Shown here piece by piece: positions 1-11,060 of a stretch of 64,000 nucleotides of DNA. Source of the stretch: Desmodesmus armatus (Eukaryota; Chlorophyta; Chlorophyceae; Sphaeropleales; Scenedesmaceae); assembly GCA_007449985.2 (NCBI GenBank), contig VIIQ02000826.1:1-64000 (forward strand), written 5' to 3'. Position numbers and translations under genes: made by a program. Every line of letters starts with the position of its first letter. Position 1 is the stretch's first letter. Below the pieces are notes generated by a model. It saw only the letters and a list, made by a program, of their open reading frames with translations, did no database searches and was not told the origin of the DNA.

Positions 1-1003
1 GGCAGTGTAGAACTCATAGGTGAGCCCGTCGCTGCCAGGGGCCTTGCCCCGGGGCAAGCTGGCCAGTGCCGCTTGCACCTCCTGCCCTGTCAGGGTACCT
101 CCTCCCCTTCCCCGCTGCACTGCTGCTGCTGTTGCTCGTCTAGCTGCTTATCTATTGCTGCCAGCATCACATCCTGCTGTTGCTGGTCGGTCGGATGGCA
201 GGAGAACAGGGCCGCCCTTGGCAGGATCGTAGAAACGCCAGCAGCCCTCCCACTGCTGCCACCCCTTCCGTGCCCTGGGCTGCTACCGTCACCCCGTCCG
301 GCCGCTGCACCTCACTTATGACTTGAGGCTCCTGTGCTGCCCGTGCCAGCTGGTGGAACCAGAAGGTGGACTGTTCCCCAAAGACTTCCCACAGCGGCTC
401 AGTTGCTGCTGTTTGCTGCTGCAGCTGGCTGCGTTCAAAGCAGTGAGCGCCGTCTCTGCCGCCAGCTGCTGCCGTACAGACTCTGTGTCCCGCAGCACAC
501 GTTGCTGTCGCCTCGCTCTCAGCACCTGGGCCAGAGGCGCTTGCGGTCCTGGTGTTGCTGCTGTTTGAGAAGGAGCTGTTGCTGTTTGCAGAGATCCTGC
601 GCCAGCGCTTCTTGATGTGCTCCCACTGCGCAGCTGGGTCCAAAGGCGGGCTGCGCTGCTCCAGTGCTGTTATGGCATCCTGCAGTTGCTGCTGCGGTAC
701 TGCTCCCTGAAGGCCTCCAACCCTAGCATGTGGTTGGGGAAGCGCCAGCGCCCCTTGCCAGGCTCCGGCGTGCCTGGCGGCAAGAGGGAGGCCAGCACTG
801 GGCGGTGGTCGCTGGGGAAGGCGCCTGTGCTGCTGTGTGCTGTGCAGCCATCCAGCATCAATCATGTCGTCCGAAAGGAAGACATAGTCGATGCGTCCCC
901 CTGAGATAGGGCCCTGCACCTGCTGTCCTGCGCTGTCTGTGCTGCCGGTATGCTGCGTGTAGTGGGTTGGCTGCAGCTGGTCCGGGTGCTGCAGCAGCCA
1001 GCA
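1..1003 (-). pseudogene. LINE-A ORF2 fragment (A0): end of EN, linker, start of RT
   Basis: Minus-strand LINE-A ORF2 piece, nearly identical to 5018-6016 of copy A1. It runs from the EN motif GRIDYVFLSDDM, with the nearby SDHRP motif, through the Q-rich linker to the first RT motif (SDGLTYEFY). Several one-base indels against A1 break the frame (for example one C missing near 108 and one G extra near 210). It is cut at about 1003 by the poly(T) of A1; its remainder is not next to A1's far end, so the locus was rearranged later. No function expected. Confidence 0.85.
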
Positions 1004-1588
1004 TTTTTTTTTTCAGGGTGAGCAGGTTACAAGAGCGGAGTCAAGCAACAAAAGCTACCCCTCAAAGGCTCTGGCAAGAGGATGGCGCAACCTGACCGGC
1101 GCCACCCTGTGAAGGGGCAAGCCACCACCCTCACCACATGATCAAATGAGCGGCGCAGTGCAGCGCAGCCTGCTGAAAGCAGACACCAGGCTCCACCACG
1201 CACCCGCAAATTGTCTACGATAGTCACTGCCGGCTGTCACGCAGGCGGTACAGCAGAAACTATAACAAAGCTTCAAAAAAAAAACTATACAAAAGCATGG
1301 CGACACCACACGGCTATCAAACTCGCCTCGAACGGAACGCCGCGCAAGGCGGCACAAGGTCTAAGTCACTAGCACCCCTGCCGGGGTGCACACACCAACC
1401 TTGGCTGGTAGCATGAACCTGCCCCCCAAAGTATGCACAAACCACTCACCAATAAGGCTGAAACCAAACCCCAACCCCCATCCCTACTGCATCGCAGCAG
1501 GATAAGCCCACCCCCTTTTTTGGTAGATTGTATGTTTTGGTGGCCCCAAAATGCCCCGTCCAGGGATCCCCACCCCAAAAGAGGCCCA

Positions 1589-4500
1589 TCAAGCATCCCC
1601 TGGCAGCACAAGGCGGGGCCCAGTGCCATCCCCCACTGCGTACAGCACCCCCGGCTGCTGCCATTTGGCGGCGAACCGCTCCGGCAGCAGCTCAGGGTTG
1701 CGGCCCCGGAGCCAAGACAAAGGCACCCCAGAGTTCAGGCGGATGTCCCCTTGTGTCCTGAGCCAGTCTTGCGAGAGCTGCTGCTGCAGTGCTGCCCTAA
1801 ACCTATGGGTGACAGCCGCATTGCTGTATGGGCGGCCCTCGCTGGCACACCGAACCACCCAGAAGGACTCAAGCAGCAGCAGCCGTAGGTAAGTCCACAG
1901 CTGGCGCAGCTGCGCTGGTGGCTGCCACACCGAGCTGTCATCTAGCAATAGGATGCGGGTGCTGCTAAAGTCTACCGTTTCCCCTGGCTGCACCCTGTGC
2001 CACACCTGCGCAAACCACGCCCATACGGCCACTGCCACCGGGCACTGCACAAAGAGGTGGGACAGAGACTCGAGCTGGTAGCTGTCCGGGCTCGGAGCTG
2101 GAGCCTGCAATTGCTGCTGGAGCTGCTGCTGCTGCTGTGGCAGTTGCTGATGTGTTTCCCCACCGCCACCCTGGCTGCGCTGCTGCTGCTGGGGTGTTTC
2201 CCCGCCCCCACCTTGCCCTTGCTGCAGCATGCCTGCCTGCGTTGGCGGCGGCTGCAGCAGCCCTCCCTCCCCAACTTGTCCCTGCTGCTGTTGCTGGTGT
2301 TGCACCCCCCCAGCCTGGCCCAGCTGTTGCTGCTGTTGCGGCTGTGGAGGGTGCTGCTGCCCCGGTTGGCACTGCGGTTGCGGGCAGCAGCACCTCAGCA
2401 ACTCCTGCATGTTAGTGGCAGCATACACCCTACAGCCCCCAGCCATGACGGCTGCATGGAGCATCTGCCACCCAAAGACCCTCAGCGGCCGCGGCAGGCG
2501 CTTGTCAGCAGCCCGGCGGTATGCTGCCATCCAGTCTGAGTCGGCTGGTGCAGCAGGCGTCAGGCCCCGCTCCAGAGGGTCCTTGCTGTCATCCACAGCA
2601 GGGGCAGCGACGTGCTGCAAGTCCTGCTGTTGTCGCCAGGCTGTCGGCTGCGACCCTGCTGCTGTAGCTGCCCTGTCTGTCACTCGCTGCCGGACATGCT
2701 GGCGAGCTGGGCTGGCGTGCATCCAGGGGGCATCATACGCTGCCATCTGGTCGGCAGTGGTGATGCTGCGGCTGGAGCTGCCACTGTTGAAGCCCGCCTG
2801 CATCATCTCTCCAAAGCTGCGCTTGTGCTTCCCTTCAAGCTGCTGCAGGGCGGAGCCCGGTGCCAGGGTGCCTTCACTATCCCGCCACAAGCGCGGCCGT
2901 ACACCCACTGCTGGGACCCAGCCACGCTGTGATCTGCAGCTGAGCTGCACTAGCCTGCGGGTGGCTTCCCTGACCGAATACCGTGGCAGTGGCAAGTCAG
3001 GCCCAAAACCCCAGACGTTGGGGTCTACCTGAATCTCATCCCACCGCCCTACCAGATAGTATGCCTCCGGAGGGTCCCTTGGCTCCCCCCTGGCTGCTGC
3101 TGCCGCTGCTTGTGCTGGCCGCGGGGGCCGCCCATGGGGGCAAACACCACGCAGCACGGCGACAGCTGCGTGTCCGGTGGCAGGTCCGGCTCTGCGTCGA
3201 GGCAGCAGAGGCTGCCGTCCTGCTGCACGTCATACCAATGGACTGCATCCTCGCCCTGCTGCCGAGCCCACCTGCGCTGTGGGTCCAAGCGCCACTGCGG
3301 CTGCGCTGGCGCCTGCAGAGTCGCTTGCCATGCCTCTGGCAGCACGAGGCCGTCAGTAGCTGGCACAAAGGCCAGCCGTGGCGCCACCTGCCCAAGGGTT
3401 GTGCCCGTCAGGCGGGGCACCAGAGTGCTGGGCAAGCTGGGGACAGAGGTGAACAGCCCACCTGTGACAGCGCTGGCCACGCTGTAGTTCCCTATGACTG
3501 GCTCCAGTTGTATCTGCTCGACTGTCATGCCCTCGTGGGAGACCCTCCTGTGCAGCCCCAGCGCCTGAAACGCTGCAATGTGTGCTGCGTGCCTAGCGCT
3601 GAGGCGCCGCCGCTGTGCTGCTGCTGCCTGTCCAGAGGAGTGCTGCTGCAGCAGCAGCCGCTCCCCCGCCCCCGGCGCTGCACGGTCCAGGTTCGCCCGC
3701 ATGAACTGCTTCCATGCGTGCCTGTGCGGGTGCAGCAGTGCTGCCATGACCTTTGCCTGCATGGCGGTGACGTGCGCCTGCACATCCACGCAGGCGATGC
3801 CACCCTGCTTGGCCTGCAGGCTGGCCACCTGCTGAGCTGGGCGCCATCGCAGCTGCCGGTCGTCGGTGTTGCGGATACACCCCAACCCCAGCACAAAGGC
3901 GGAGATGCGCCGCTGGATAAGGCGCATGAGGTCGGCAGGCACTGGCACAAACTGCGCATGGTACACCAAGCAGGAGGCCAGCACCTGCCGGGCGACTTCA
4001 CACCTGCCCAGCAGGGTGAGGTCGTACCTACTCCAGGTGCGTGCCCGGCGCCCAATGCTGTGTAGCCGCTGCTCGAAAAGCTGTCTGGCAAAGGCTGTCG
4101 CCCCCCTGACCGATAGGAGTATGCCCAGATGCTTGATAGGGGTGTCTGTCGTGTTAACAAACTGTACCCCCGTCGCTGCATCCAAACCCTGCAACCCGCT
4201 GTGAAGTCCCAGCCCCATACCTCGGCTCTTGTCAACGTTAAGCTTGGCTGCGCTGGCTGCACAGAACGGCGCCACCGCCTGCTGCAGCAAGGTGCCCACA
4301 TCGGCTGGTGCAGCCGCGTGCAGGGTGGTGTCGTCTGCGTGCTGGTGGCAGCAGGGCGCAGGGCCGTGGCCGTCAGGAAGGCTGATGCTGGTGATCCTGC
4401 CCTCCCGCTGCAGCTGCCGGCAGCGGGCTGCTAGCGGCTGTGCTGCTATGACATACAGAAGCGGGCTGAGGGGGCTGCCCTGCGCGCAGCCTGAAGGGAT

Positions 4501-6641
4501 GTCAAACACCCTGCTGCGGTGGCCGCCATTGAACACTATCTGCCCTACTGTGCCCTCCAGCAGCAGGCGCACCCAGCGCCTGCTGCTCTCAGGGAACCCC
4601 ATGGCCTCCATGCAGCGCAACAACCACCCCCTGTTGAGGCGGTCGTAGGCTTTCTCAAAGTCTAAAAAGACAATGCAGCCCGGCCGCTGCACCTCCTGAA
4701 GGTAGTCGATTTCCTCCAGGTGCAGCAGCACGTTGTCTGCAATGTCGCGCCCCGGCACGAACGCTGTCTGTGTGGGGTCTATGACGCTGGCGCAAGCTGG
4801 CCCAAACCTGTGCACCATCACCTTGGCGATGATCTTGAGGTCGCAGTTTAGGAGGGTGATGGGCCTATAGCTGGCAGGGTCGGCTCTGGGCTTGCCACCC
4901 CCCTTGTAGAGCAGGGTGATCAGGCCCAGCCGCTGCGACTCGGACAGCCGCAGCGCCGGCTGCTGGAAGCTGTAGTTGAAGGCTGCCACCAGGGGCTGCC
5001 TCACCACCTCCCACATGGCAGTGTAGAACTCATAGGTGAGCCCGTCGCTGCCAGGGGCCTTGCCCCGGGGCAAGCTGGCCAGTGCCGCTTGCACCTCCTG
5101 CCCTGTCAGGGTACCCTCCTCCCCTTCCCCGCTGCACTGCTGCTGCTGTTGCTCGTCTAGCTGCTTATCTATTGCTGCCAGCATCACATCCTGCTGTTGC
5201 TGGTCGGTCGGATGGCAGGAGAACAGGCCGCCCTTGGCAGGATCGTAGAAATCCGCCAGCAGCCCTCCCACTGCTGCCACCCCTTCCGTGCCCTGGGCTG
5301 CTACCGTCACCCCGTCCGGCCGCTGCACCTCACTTATGACTTGAGGCTCCTGTGCTGCCCGTGCCAGCTGGTGGAACCAGAAGGTGGACTGTTCCCCAAA
5401 GACTTCCCACAGCGGCTCAGTTGCTGCTGTTTGCTGCTGCAGCTGGCTGCGTTCAAAGGCAGTGAGCGCCGTCTCTGCCGCCAGCTGCTGCCGTACAGAC
5501 TCTGTGTCCCGCAGCACACGTTGCTGTCGCCTCGCTCTCAGCACCTGGTGCCAGAGGCGCTTGCGGTCCTGGTGCTGCTGCTGTTTGAGAAGGAGCTGTT
5601 GCTGTTTGCAGAGATCCTGCGCCAGCGTCTTGATGTGCTCCCACTGCGCAGCTGGGTCCAAAGGCTGGCTGCGCTGCTCCAGTGCTGTTATGGCATCCTG
5701 CAGGTTGCTGCGGTACTGCTCCCTGAAGGCCTCCAACCCTAGCATGTGGTTGGGGAAGCGCCAGCGCCCCTTGCCAGGCTCCGGCGTGCCTGGCGGCAAG
5801 AGGGAGGCCAGCACTGGGCGGTGGTCGCTGGGGAAGCGCCTGTGCTGCTGTGTGCTGTGCAGCCATCCAGCATCAATCATGTCGTCCGAAAGGAAGACAT
5901 AGTCGATGCGTCCCCCTGAGATAGGGCCCTGCACCTGCTGTCCTGCGCTGTCTGTGCTGCCGGCATGCTGCGTGTAGTGGGTTGGCTGCAGCTGGTCCGG
6001 GTGCTGCAGCAGCCATGCATCCTGCAGGCCAGCCAAGAAGTTGGCTGTTCGCAGGTCTGACCCACCCACCATGCGGCCGGATGCTGCCGGCTGCTGCTGT
6101 GCAGCTGGCAGCACATCCGCCGGGCGCATGACGCAGTTGAAATCGCCCCCGACTATCTGCCCCTGCTGTGTGCCAGACGTTACCGCATCTACATATTCCC
6201 CTAAGAAGAAAGCTGACCTGTCCTGGGGCTGGCATGGCGCATACACTGCTGTGGCCGCCAGCTTGCTACCCCACGGTGTCTGCCAGGACACCTTCAGGAC
6301 CCTGCCCGACGGGCCCTGATGCTCTACGACGGGGTCTGCTGCCTCCCCCACTACCCGTTGTGACAGCAAGACACCCACTCCTCCCGCTGCCCTCCCCCCT
6401 GTTGGCGCTGGTTGCACCAGAAGCCCATGCCCCGCCACGGTCTACCCGGCCCTGCGCCCTGCTGCACCCACTGTTGGGCCTGGTTAGCATCCGTGCAGTG
6501 GGTTTCAGACAGCAGGGCGACGTCTACCTGTTCCGATTGCAGCCACGCGAAAACCTCCAGTTGCCGTGGGATGGCATTGAGGCCGTTGACGTTGACTGCT
6601 GCCACCCTGAGGGGGCGGCCAGGGGGCGCTGGCTGCACCAT
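1589..6641 (-). pseudogene. LINE-A ORF2 (EN-RT-zinc finger), two frameshifts
   Basis: Encodes the retrotransposition enzyme: EN nicks target DNA and RT copies the element RNA from the nick. ATG at 6639-6641 starts MVQPAPPG and the protein ends RLVLPGDA. EN motifs in order: NVNGL, LLSETH, AVYAP, GGDFNC, GRIDYVFLS, SDHRP. RT motifs: SDGLTYEFY, YRPITLLNCD, QTAFVPGRDI, FLDFEKAYDR, GCAQGSPLSP, QHADDT. The C-terminal zf-RVT-like finger has C-x4-C, then a Q/P-rich insert of more than 100 residues, then HLFVQC. Two one-base losses break it: C6 instead of 7 near 6393-6398 (compare A2) and C6 instead of 7 near 3085-3090 (compare A3). Otherwise it would be about 1684 residues, matching LINE-B ORF2. Most complete LINE-A ORF2 in the window. 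Confidence 0.9.
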
Positions 6642-6777
6642 CTACTGCTGCCCCCGGGCGCGCCCTCCGGCGCGCTGAAGGGGGTGGGCAGTCGCCGGTG
6701 TGAGCGGCTGGGTGCCAGCACCGCTGGCCTGCTGTGTGCTGCTGCGTCTGGCTCGGCCCGGCTGTCGCTGCGTGTTG
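6642..6777 (-). pseudogene. LINE-A ORF1, 3' end only (A1)
   Basis: The last ~45 codons of ORF1, matching the end of A2 ORF1 (…GGRARGQQ). Its TAG stop (6642-6644) directly abuts the ORF2 ATG, as in A2. The rest of ORF1 is missing at the satellite junction. Confidence 0.8.
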
Positions 6778-6794
6778 CGTGATTGTATGTTTTG

Positions 6795-8578
6795 TGACTC
6801 AATTGGGGTGCATGTTGGTACGCATGAAGACACTATTTTTGTCTTTCACCAGAGCCAACCAGATGATTTTAAGTACCCCCACCGCTGCGCACCGTCACGC
6901 ACGCGGCACCCGCCGACATCAAACCAACGCTACGTGCCGCTCTGTGACTCAATTGGGGTGCATGTTGGTACGCTTGAAAGCACTATTTTTGTCTTTCACC
7001 AGAGCCAACCAGATGATTTTTGCGCACCCCCACCGCTGCGCACCGTCACGCGGCACCCGCCGACATCAAACCAACGCTACGTGCCGCTCTGTGACTCAAT
7101 TGGGGTGCATGTTGGTACGCATGAAGACACTATTTTTGTCTTTCACCAGAGCCAACCAGATGATTTTTGCGCACCCCCACCGCTGCGCACCGTCACGCAC
7201 GCGGCACCCGCCGACATCAAACCAACGCTACGTGCCGCTCTGTGACTCAATTGGGGTGCATGTTGGTACGCATGAAGACACTATTTTTGTCTTTCACCAG
7301 AGCCAACCAGATGATTTTTGCGCACCCCCACCGCTGCGCACCGTCACGCACGCGGCACCCGCCGACATCAAACCAACGCTACGTGCCGCTCTGTGACTCA
7401 ATTGGGGTGCATGTTGGTACGCATGAAGACACTATTTTTGTCTTTCACCAGAGCCAACCAGATGATTTTTGCGCACCCCCACCTCTGCGCACCGTCACGC
7501 ACGCGGCACCCGCCGACATCAAACCAACGCTACGTGCCGCTCTGTGACTCAATTATGATTCATGTTGGTACGCATGAAGACACTATTTTTGTCTTTCACC
7601 AGAGCCAACCAGATGATTTTTGCGCACCCCCACCGCTGCGCACCGTCACGCACGCGGCACCCGCCGACATCAAACCAACGCTACGTGCCGCTCTGTGACT
7701 CAATTGGGGTGCATGTTGGTACGCATGAAGACACTATTTTTGTCTTTCACCAGAGCCAACCAGATGATTTTTGCGCACCCCCACCGCTGCGCACCGTCAC
7801 GCGGCACCCGCCGACATCAAACCAACGCTACGTGCCGCTCTGTGACTCAATTGGGGTGCATGTTGGTACGCATGAAGACACTATTTTTGTCTTTCACCAG
7901 AGCCAACCAGATGATTTTTGCGCACCCCCACCGCTGCGCACCGTCACGCGGCACCCGCCGACATCAAACCAACGCTACGTGCCGCTCTGTGACTCAATTG
8001 GGGTGCATGTTGGTACGCATGAAGACACTATTTTTGTCTTTCACCAGAGCCAACCAGATGATTTTTGCGCACCCCCACCGCTGCGCACCGTCACGCACGC
8101 GGCACCCGCCGACATCAAACCAACGCTACGTGCCGCTCTGTGACTCAATTGGGGTGCATGTTGGTACGCATGAAGACACTATTTTTGTCTTTCACCAGAG
8201 CCAACCAGATGATTTTTGCGCACCCCCACCGCTGCGCACCGTCACGCACGCGGCACCCGCCGACATCAAACCAACGCTACGTGCCGCTCTGTGACTCAAT
8301 TGGGGTGCATGTTGGTACGCTTGAAAGCACTATTTTTGTCTTTCACCAGAGCCAACCAGATGATTTTTGCGCACCCCCACCGCTGCGCACCGTCACGCGG
8401 CACCCGCCGACATCAAACCAACGCTACGTGCCGCTCTGTGACTCAATTGGGGTGCATGTTGGTACGCATGAAGACACTATTTTTGTCTTTCACCAGAGCC
8501 AACCAGATGATTTTTGCGCACCCCCACCGCTGCGCACCGTCACGCACGCGGCACCCGCCGACATCAAACCAACGCTAC
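6795..8578 (+). repeat. Satellite array 1, ~12 monomers of 151/147 bp
   Basis: Twelve head-to-tail copies of a unit starting GTGACTCAATTGGGGTGC. Two lengths alternate irregularly: 151 bp with CACGCACGCGG and 147 bp with CACGCGG (one CGCA lost). A hinge also varies (catgaagacac or cttgaaagcac). The first copy has a divergent stretch near 6870 and one at ~7553 reads ATTATGATT. The unit is not a multiple of 3 and its reading frames are repeat artefacts. It abuts A1 on the left and LINE-C on the right. Confidence 0.95.
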
Positions 8579-9141
8579 GGGGGGCACAGCAACACCAGCA
8601 GCAGCAGCAGTCACAGCAGCAGGTTGGGACCCAGCAGCAGCAGCTGCCGACTCCAGACAGCTATCAGCTTGAGTCTCTGTCTCACCTCTTTGTGCAGTGC
8701 CCTGTCGCGGTGGCCGTGTGGGCTTGGTTTGCAGGTGTGTGGCAGAGGGTGCAGCCGGGAGCAGCAGTGGACTTCAGCAGCGTTCGCATCCTACTGTTGG
8801 ATGACAGCACAGTGTGGAAGCCTCCACCAGCGCTGCAGCAGCTTTGGACATACCTGCGGCTGCTGCTGCTGGAGTCCTTCTGGGTGGTTCGGTGTGCCAG
8901 CGAGGGCCGACCGTACAGCAGTGTTGCAGTCATCCACAGGTTCAGGGCAGCAGTGCAGCAGCAGCTCTCACAGGACTGGCTTAGGTCTCAGGGGGACATC
9001 CGCCTCAACTCTGGGGTGCCTCTGTCCTGGCTACGGGGCCGCAACCCCGTCCTGTCGCCAGAGCGGTTTGATGCTAAGTGGCAACAGCAGGGGGTGCTGT
9101 ACACAGTGGCTGCAGGCATGGGTCCCCGCCTTGCGTTCTAG
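8579..9141 (+). pseudogene. LINE-C ORF2 C-terminus (zf-RVT half and tail)
   Basis: About 187 codons: a Q-rich stretch, then DSYQLESLSHLFVQC with VAVW (the H-x4-C half of the zinc-binding domain), the helical region LWTYLRLLLLESFWVVRC, and the family C-terminus LNSGVPLSWLRGRNP. The stop TAG is at 9139-9141. The frame is uninterrupted but EN and RT are absent. It is clearly diverged from LINE-A at protein level, hence the separate label. Confidence 0.85.
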
Positions 9142-9210
9142 TGGGAGGGTGGCCATACGGGGGCTGGGATGTTCAGGAGCGGGGTTTTGGCAAGCAGGGG
9201 AGCTTTTTCT

Positions 9211-9345
9211 TTTTTTTTTTTTTTTTTTTTTTTTTGGAAGTGATCAGTTACATTGGGCGGGACCAAGCAACCTGTGGTTCACTCCATAAAAAGATCCAGC
9301 GGGAGGATGGGGCAACCTGTTGTGACACCCACCCCACGGCACCCC
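9211..9345 (-). mobile_element. LINE-B 3'-end insertion in LINE-C 3' UTR
   Basis: T25 followed by GGAAGTGATCAGTTACATTG and about 110 bp of LINE-B 3' UTR on the minus strand. The 16-bp TSD caggggagctttttct lies at 9195-9210 and 9346-9361. Confidence 0.95.
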
Positions 9346-9800
9346 CAGGGGAGCTTTTTCTGTGTGGAATTTGTTGTGCTTCTCGGGTCTTGGCTACGTG
9401 TGTGCTTTACTCTGTATCATAGTTGTTGTTGTGCCTCTGGAGTGTGTGCGCATCACACAGGGTCTAAGCGTTTGTGTTGTTCTCAGGGGGCGGCTGGCCG
9501 CTCTGGTGCCTTGTTTGGTTGGCACTGGGGCAACAATGTTAGTGTTTTGTTGGCTTAGGTGTGGGGCGGATTTAGCCCTGCATATTGGAGAGGTGTGCCG
9601 GTGGGGTGGTGCACCACGCCGGGGGTGTTTGGGCCCTCTGCGCGCTGGCCTTTGTCCAGTCCAGCGGCCAGCCATGTGCTGTGTGGCCGCCGCTTGTTGG
9701 TTTTAGGGTGTTTCATCAGCCCCTCTGTCGGGGGGCTGGCTCTGCACACCGGTCAGGTGTGTGAGTATGGTGACGCATCGGTGGTGCTTTCTCTCGGCTC

Positions 9801-9803
<3 letters not shown>

Positions 9804-9833
<30 letters not shown>

Positions 9834-9960
9834 GGAAGTGATCAGTTACATTGGGCGGGACCAAGCAACCTGTGGTTCACTCCATAAAAAGATCCAGCGG
9901 GAGGATGGGGCAACCTGTTGTGACACCCACCCCACGGCACCCCTTGTGCAGGGGACACCA
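9804..9960 (-). mobile_element. LINE-B 3'-end insertion in LINE-C 3' UTR
   Basis: Poly(T) plus ~127 bp of the LINE-B 3' terminus. TSD tcggctctgc at 9794-9803 and 9961-9970. Confidence 0.95.
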
Positions 9961-10246
9961 TCGGCTCTGCGTTGACTCGCTTGCGTTAGTGTTGCTCGCA
10001 TGCTTTGTCCCTTTGCCGTTGCTTTTCTTTAGTCATTTTGCGGGTGCATGGTCGGGTCCTGGTGTCTGCTTTTTGGCAGGCTGCACTGCGACGTGCCGCC
10101 CGTGAGACCATGTGGTGGGGGTGTCGGCTTGCGCCCTCACAGGGTGGTGCCTGCCAGGTTGCGCCATCCTCTTGCCTGAGCTTTGAGGGGTGGCTTCTGT
10201 TGCTTGACTTCGCTCTTGTAACTTGCTCACTCCAAAAAAAAAAAAA

Positions 10247-10289
10247 ATAGTGTCTTCATGCGTACCAACATGCACCCCAATTGAGTCAT
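10247..10289 (-). repeat. Inverted satellite remnant
   Basis: About 41 bp matching the start of the satellite unit (hinge catgaagacac back to gactcaattgg) but on the minus strand, directly after the LINE-C poly(A). Confidence 0.9.
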
Positions 10290-10432
10290 CCCAGCCCGCC
10301 CACCGGCAGCAGGAGGCAGCGGCAGAATGTGTCTGTTGCAGCCCACAGCAGCGTCTTACGCCTTGGTGCTAGTTGGTAGAAGACTTAGGAGGCAGCAGGA
10401 GGCGACTGGTCCGCCCACAGCAGCGACTTGAT

Positions 10433-10436
<4 letters not shown>
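10290..10436. other. Unassigned sequence before LINE-D
   Basis: GC-rich, GGCAGCAGGAGG-type repeats, no convincing coding potential. It could be the upstream part of LINE-D, but there is no second copy in the window to test this. Confidence 0.4.
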
Positions 10437-10466
<30 letters not shown>

Positions 10467-10469
10467 GAA
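10437..10469 (-). mobile_element. Tail-only insertion (T29 + GGAA)
   Basis: Only four bases of the LINE-B terminus precede the tail. TSD gacttgatagtt at 10425-10436 and 10470-10481. Confidence 0.9.
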
Positions 10470-10481
10470 GACTTGATAGTT

Positions 10482-10753
10482 GGCATGGTTAGTGGTTGGG
10501 TTAGTGCTGGAGGCTTTGATAGTAGCAGACTTAGACGTTAAAGCAGGTGCATGGTTGAGCCCTGGTGTCTGCTTCGTGCAGGCTGCGCTGCACAAGCGCC
10601 GCTCACATAATCATGTGGTGAGGGTGGTGGTGCCCCCTCAAAGGGTGGTGATTGTCAGGTTGCGCCATTCTCCTGCAAGAGCACATGAGGGGTGGCAGTG
10701 GTTGCTTGACTCCGCTCATGTAACAAGCCTACCCTGAAAAAAAAAAAAAAAAA
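10482..10753 (+). mobile_element. LINE-D 3' UTR with poly(A)
   Basis: Homologous to the LINE-A 3' UTR but diverged. It ends GTAACAAGCCTACCCTG followed by A17. A second, minus-strand copy lies at 62401-62747. Only untranslated sequence is present; the 5' limit is uncertain. Confidence 0.75.
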
Positions 10754-10790
10754 GAACAACACTTGGTTCAGCTGCCCAGCAGCAGTCAGG

Positions 10791-11060
10791 CCTTTTTTTT
10801 TTTTTTTTTTTTTTTTGAAGTGATCAGTTACATTGGGCGGGACCAAGCAACCGGGGGTTCACTCCATAAAAAGATCCAGCGGGAGGATGGGGCAACCTGT
10901 TGTGACACCCACCCCACGGCACCCCTTGTGCAGGGGACACCATCGCAGGGCCGTGCAGACAGCTCCGTGAGAAGCAGCCCCGAAGGGCATCCAGGGCCTA
11001 ACCGTGCGCCCAGTGTCCTCTATACACCACAGCTGTCCGTAGAGCAACTGCGGCAGGTCA
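10791..11060 (-). mobile_element. LINE-B 3'-end insertion in A2 5' UTR
   Basis: T24 then ~245 bp of LINE-B 3' UTR on the minus strand. Short TSD cagtcagg at 10783-10790 and 11061-11068. Confidence 0.88.

Larger units (their letters stand above)
1004..6777 (-). mobile_element. LINE-A copy A1, 5'-truncated, minus strand
   Basis: On the minus strand: a short tail (T run 1004-1013), a 3' UTR (1014-1588) ending in the family terminus TACCCTG, a whole ORF2 (1589-6641) and the last ~45 codons of ORF1. It was inserted into A0 at a GCAT target. The 5' side stops at 6777, where homology to A2 ORF1 ends; about 17 bp of unassigned sequence follows and then satellite array 1. No TSD can be checked because the 5' flank differs from the 3' flank. 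Confidence 0.88.
8579..10246 (+). mobile_element. LINE-C copy 1, 5'-truncated, fused to satellite
   Basis: A relative of LINE-A. It holds the C-terminal part of ORF2 (8579-9141), then a 3' UTR split by two antisense LINE-B insertions. Its terminus, TTGTAACTTGCTCACTCC, is followed by A14 (10233-10246). The 3' UTR is recognisably homologous to that of LINE-A (for example GGTTGCGCCATCCTCTTGCC). The left edge is a sharp satellite/LINE junction, consistent with a 5'-truncated insertion into satellite. The right flank is satellite in the opposite orientation, so one side has been inverted or lost. Confidence 0.8.

Noticed and set aside
167..919. 250-codon frame on the minus strand as an independent gene
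   Set aside because: It is LINE-A ORF2 shifted by indels; motifs GRIDYVFLS and the Q-rich linker are in A0.
6390..6400. Programmed frameshift at the G7/C7 run of LINE-A ORF2
   Set aside because: With seven bases (A2) the frame is continuous; the six-base version in A1 is better explained by deletion or sequencing error.
6700..8294. Long open frames across the satellite (up to ~220 codons)
   Set aside because: The 151-bp unit is not divisible by three, so open stretches rotate frames and repeat the same peptides until a shared TGA. No start context, no domain.
6795..8578. CRISPR-like array
   Set aside because: Units are contiguous with no unique spacers; it is a tandem satellite in a eukaryotic context.
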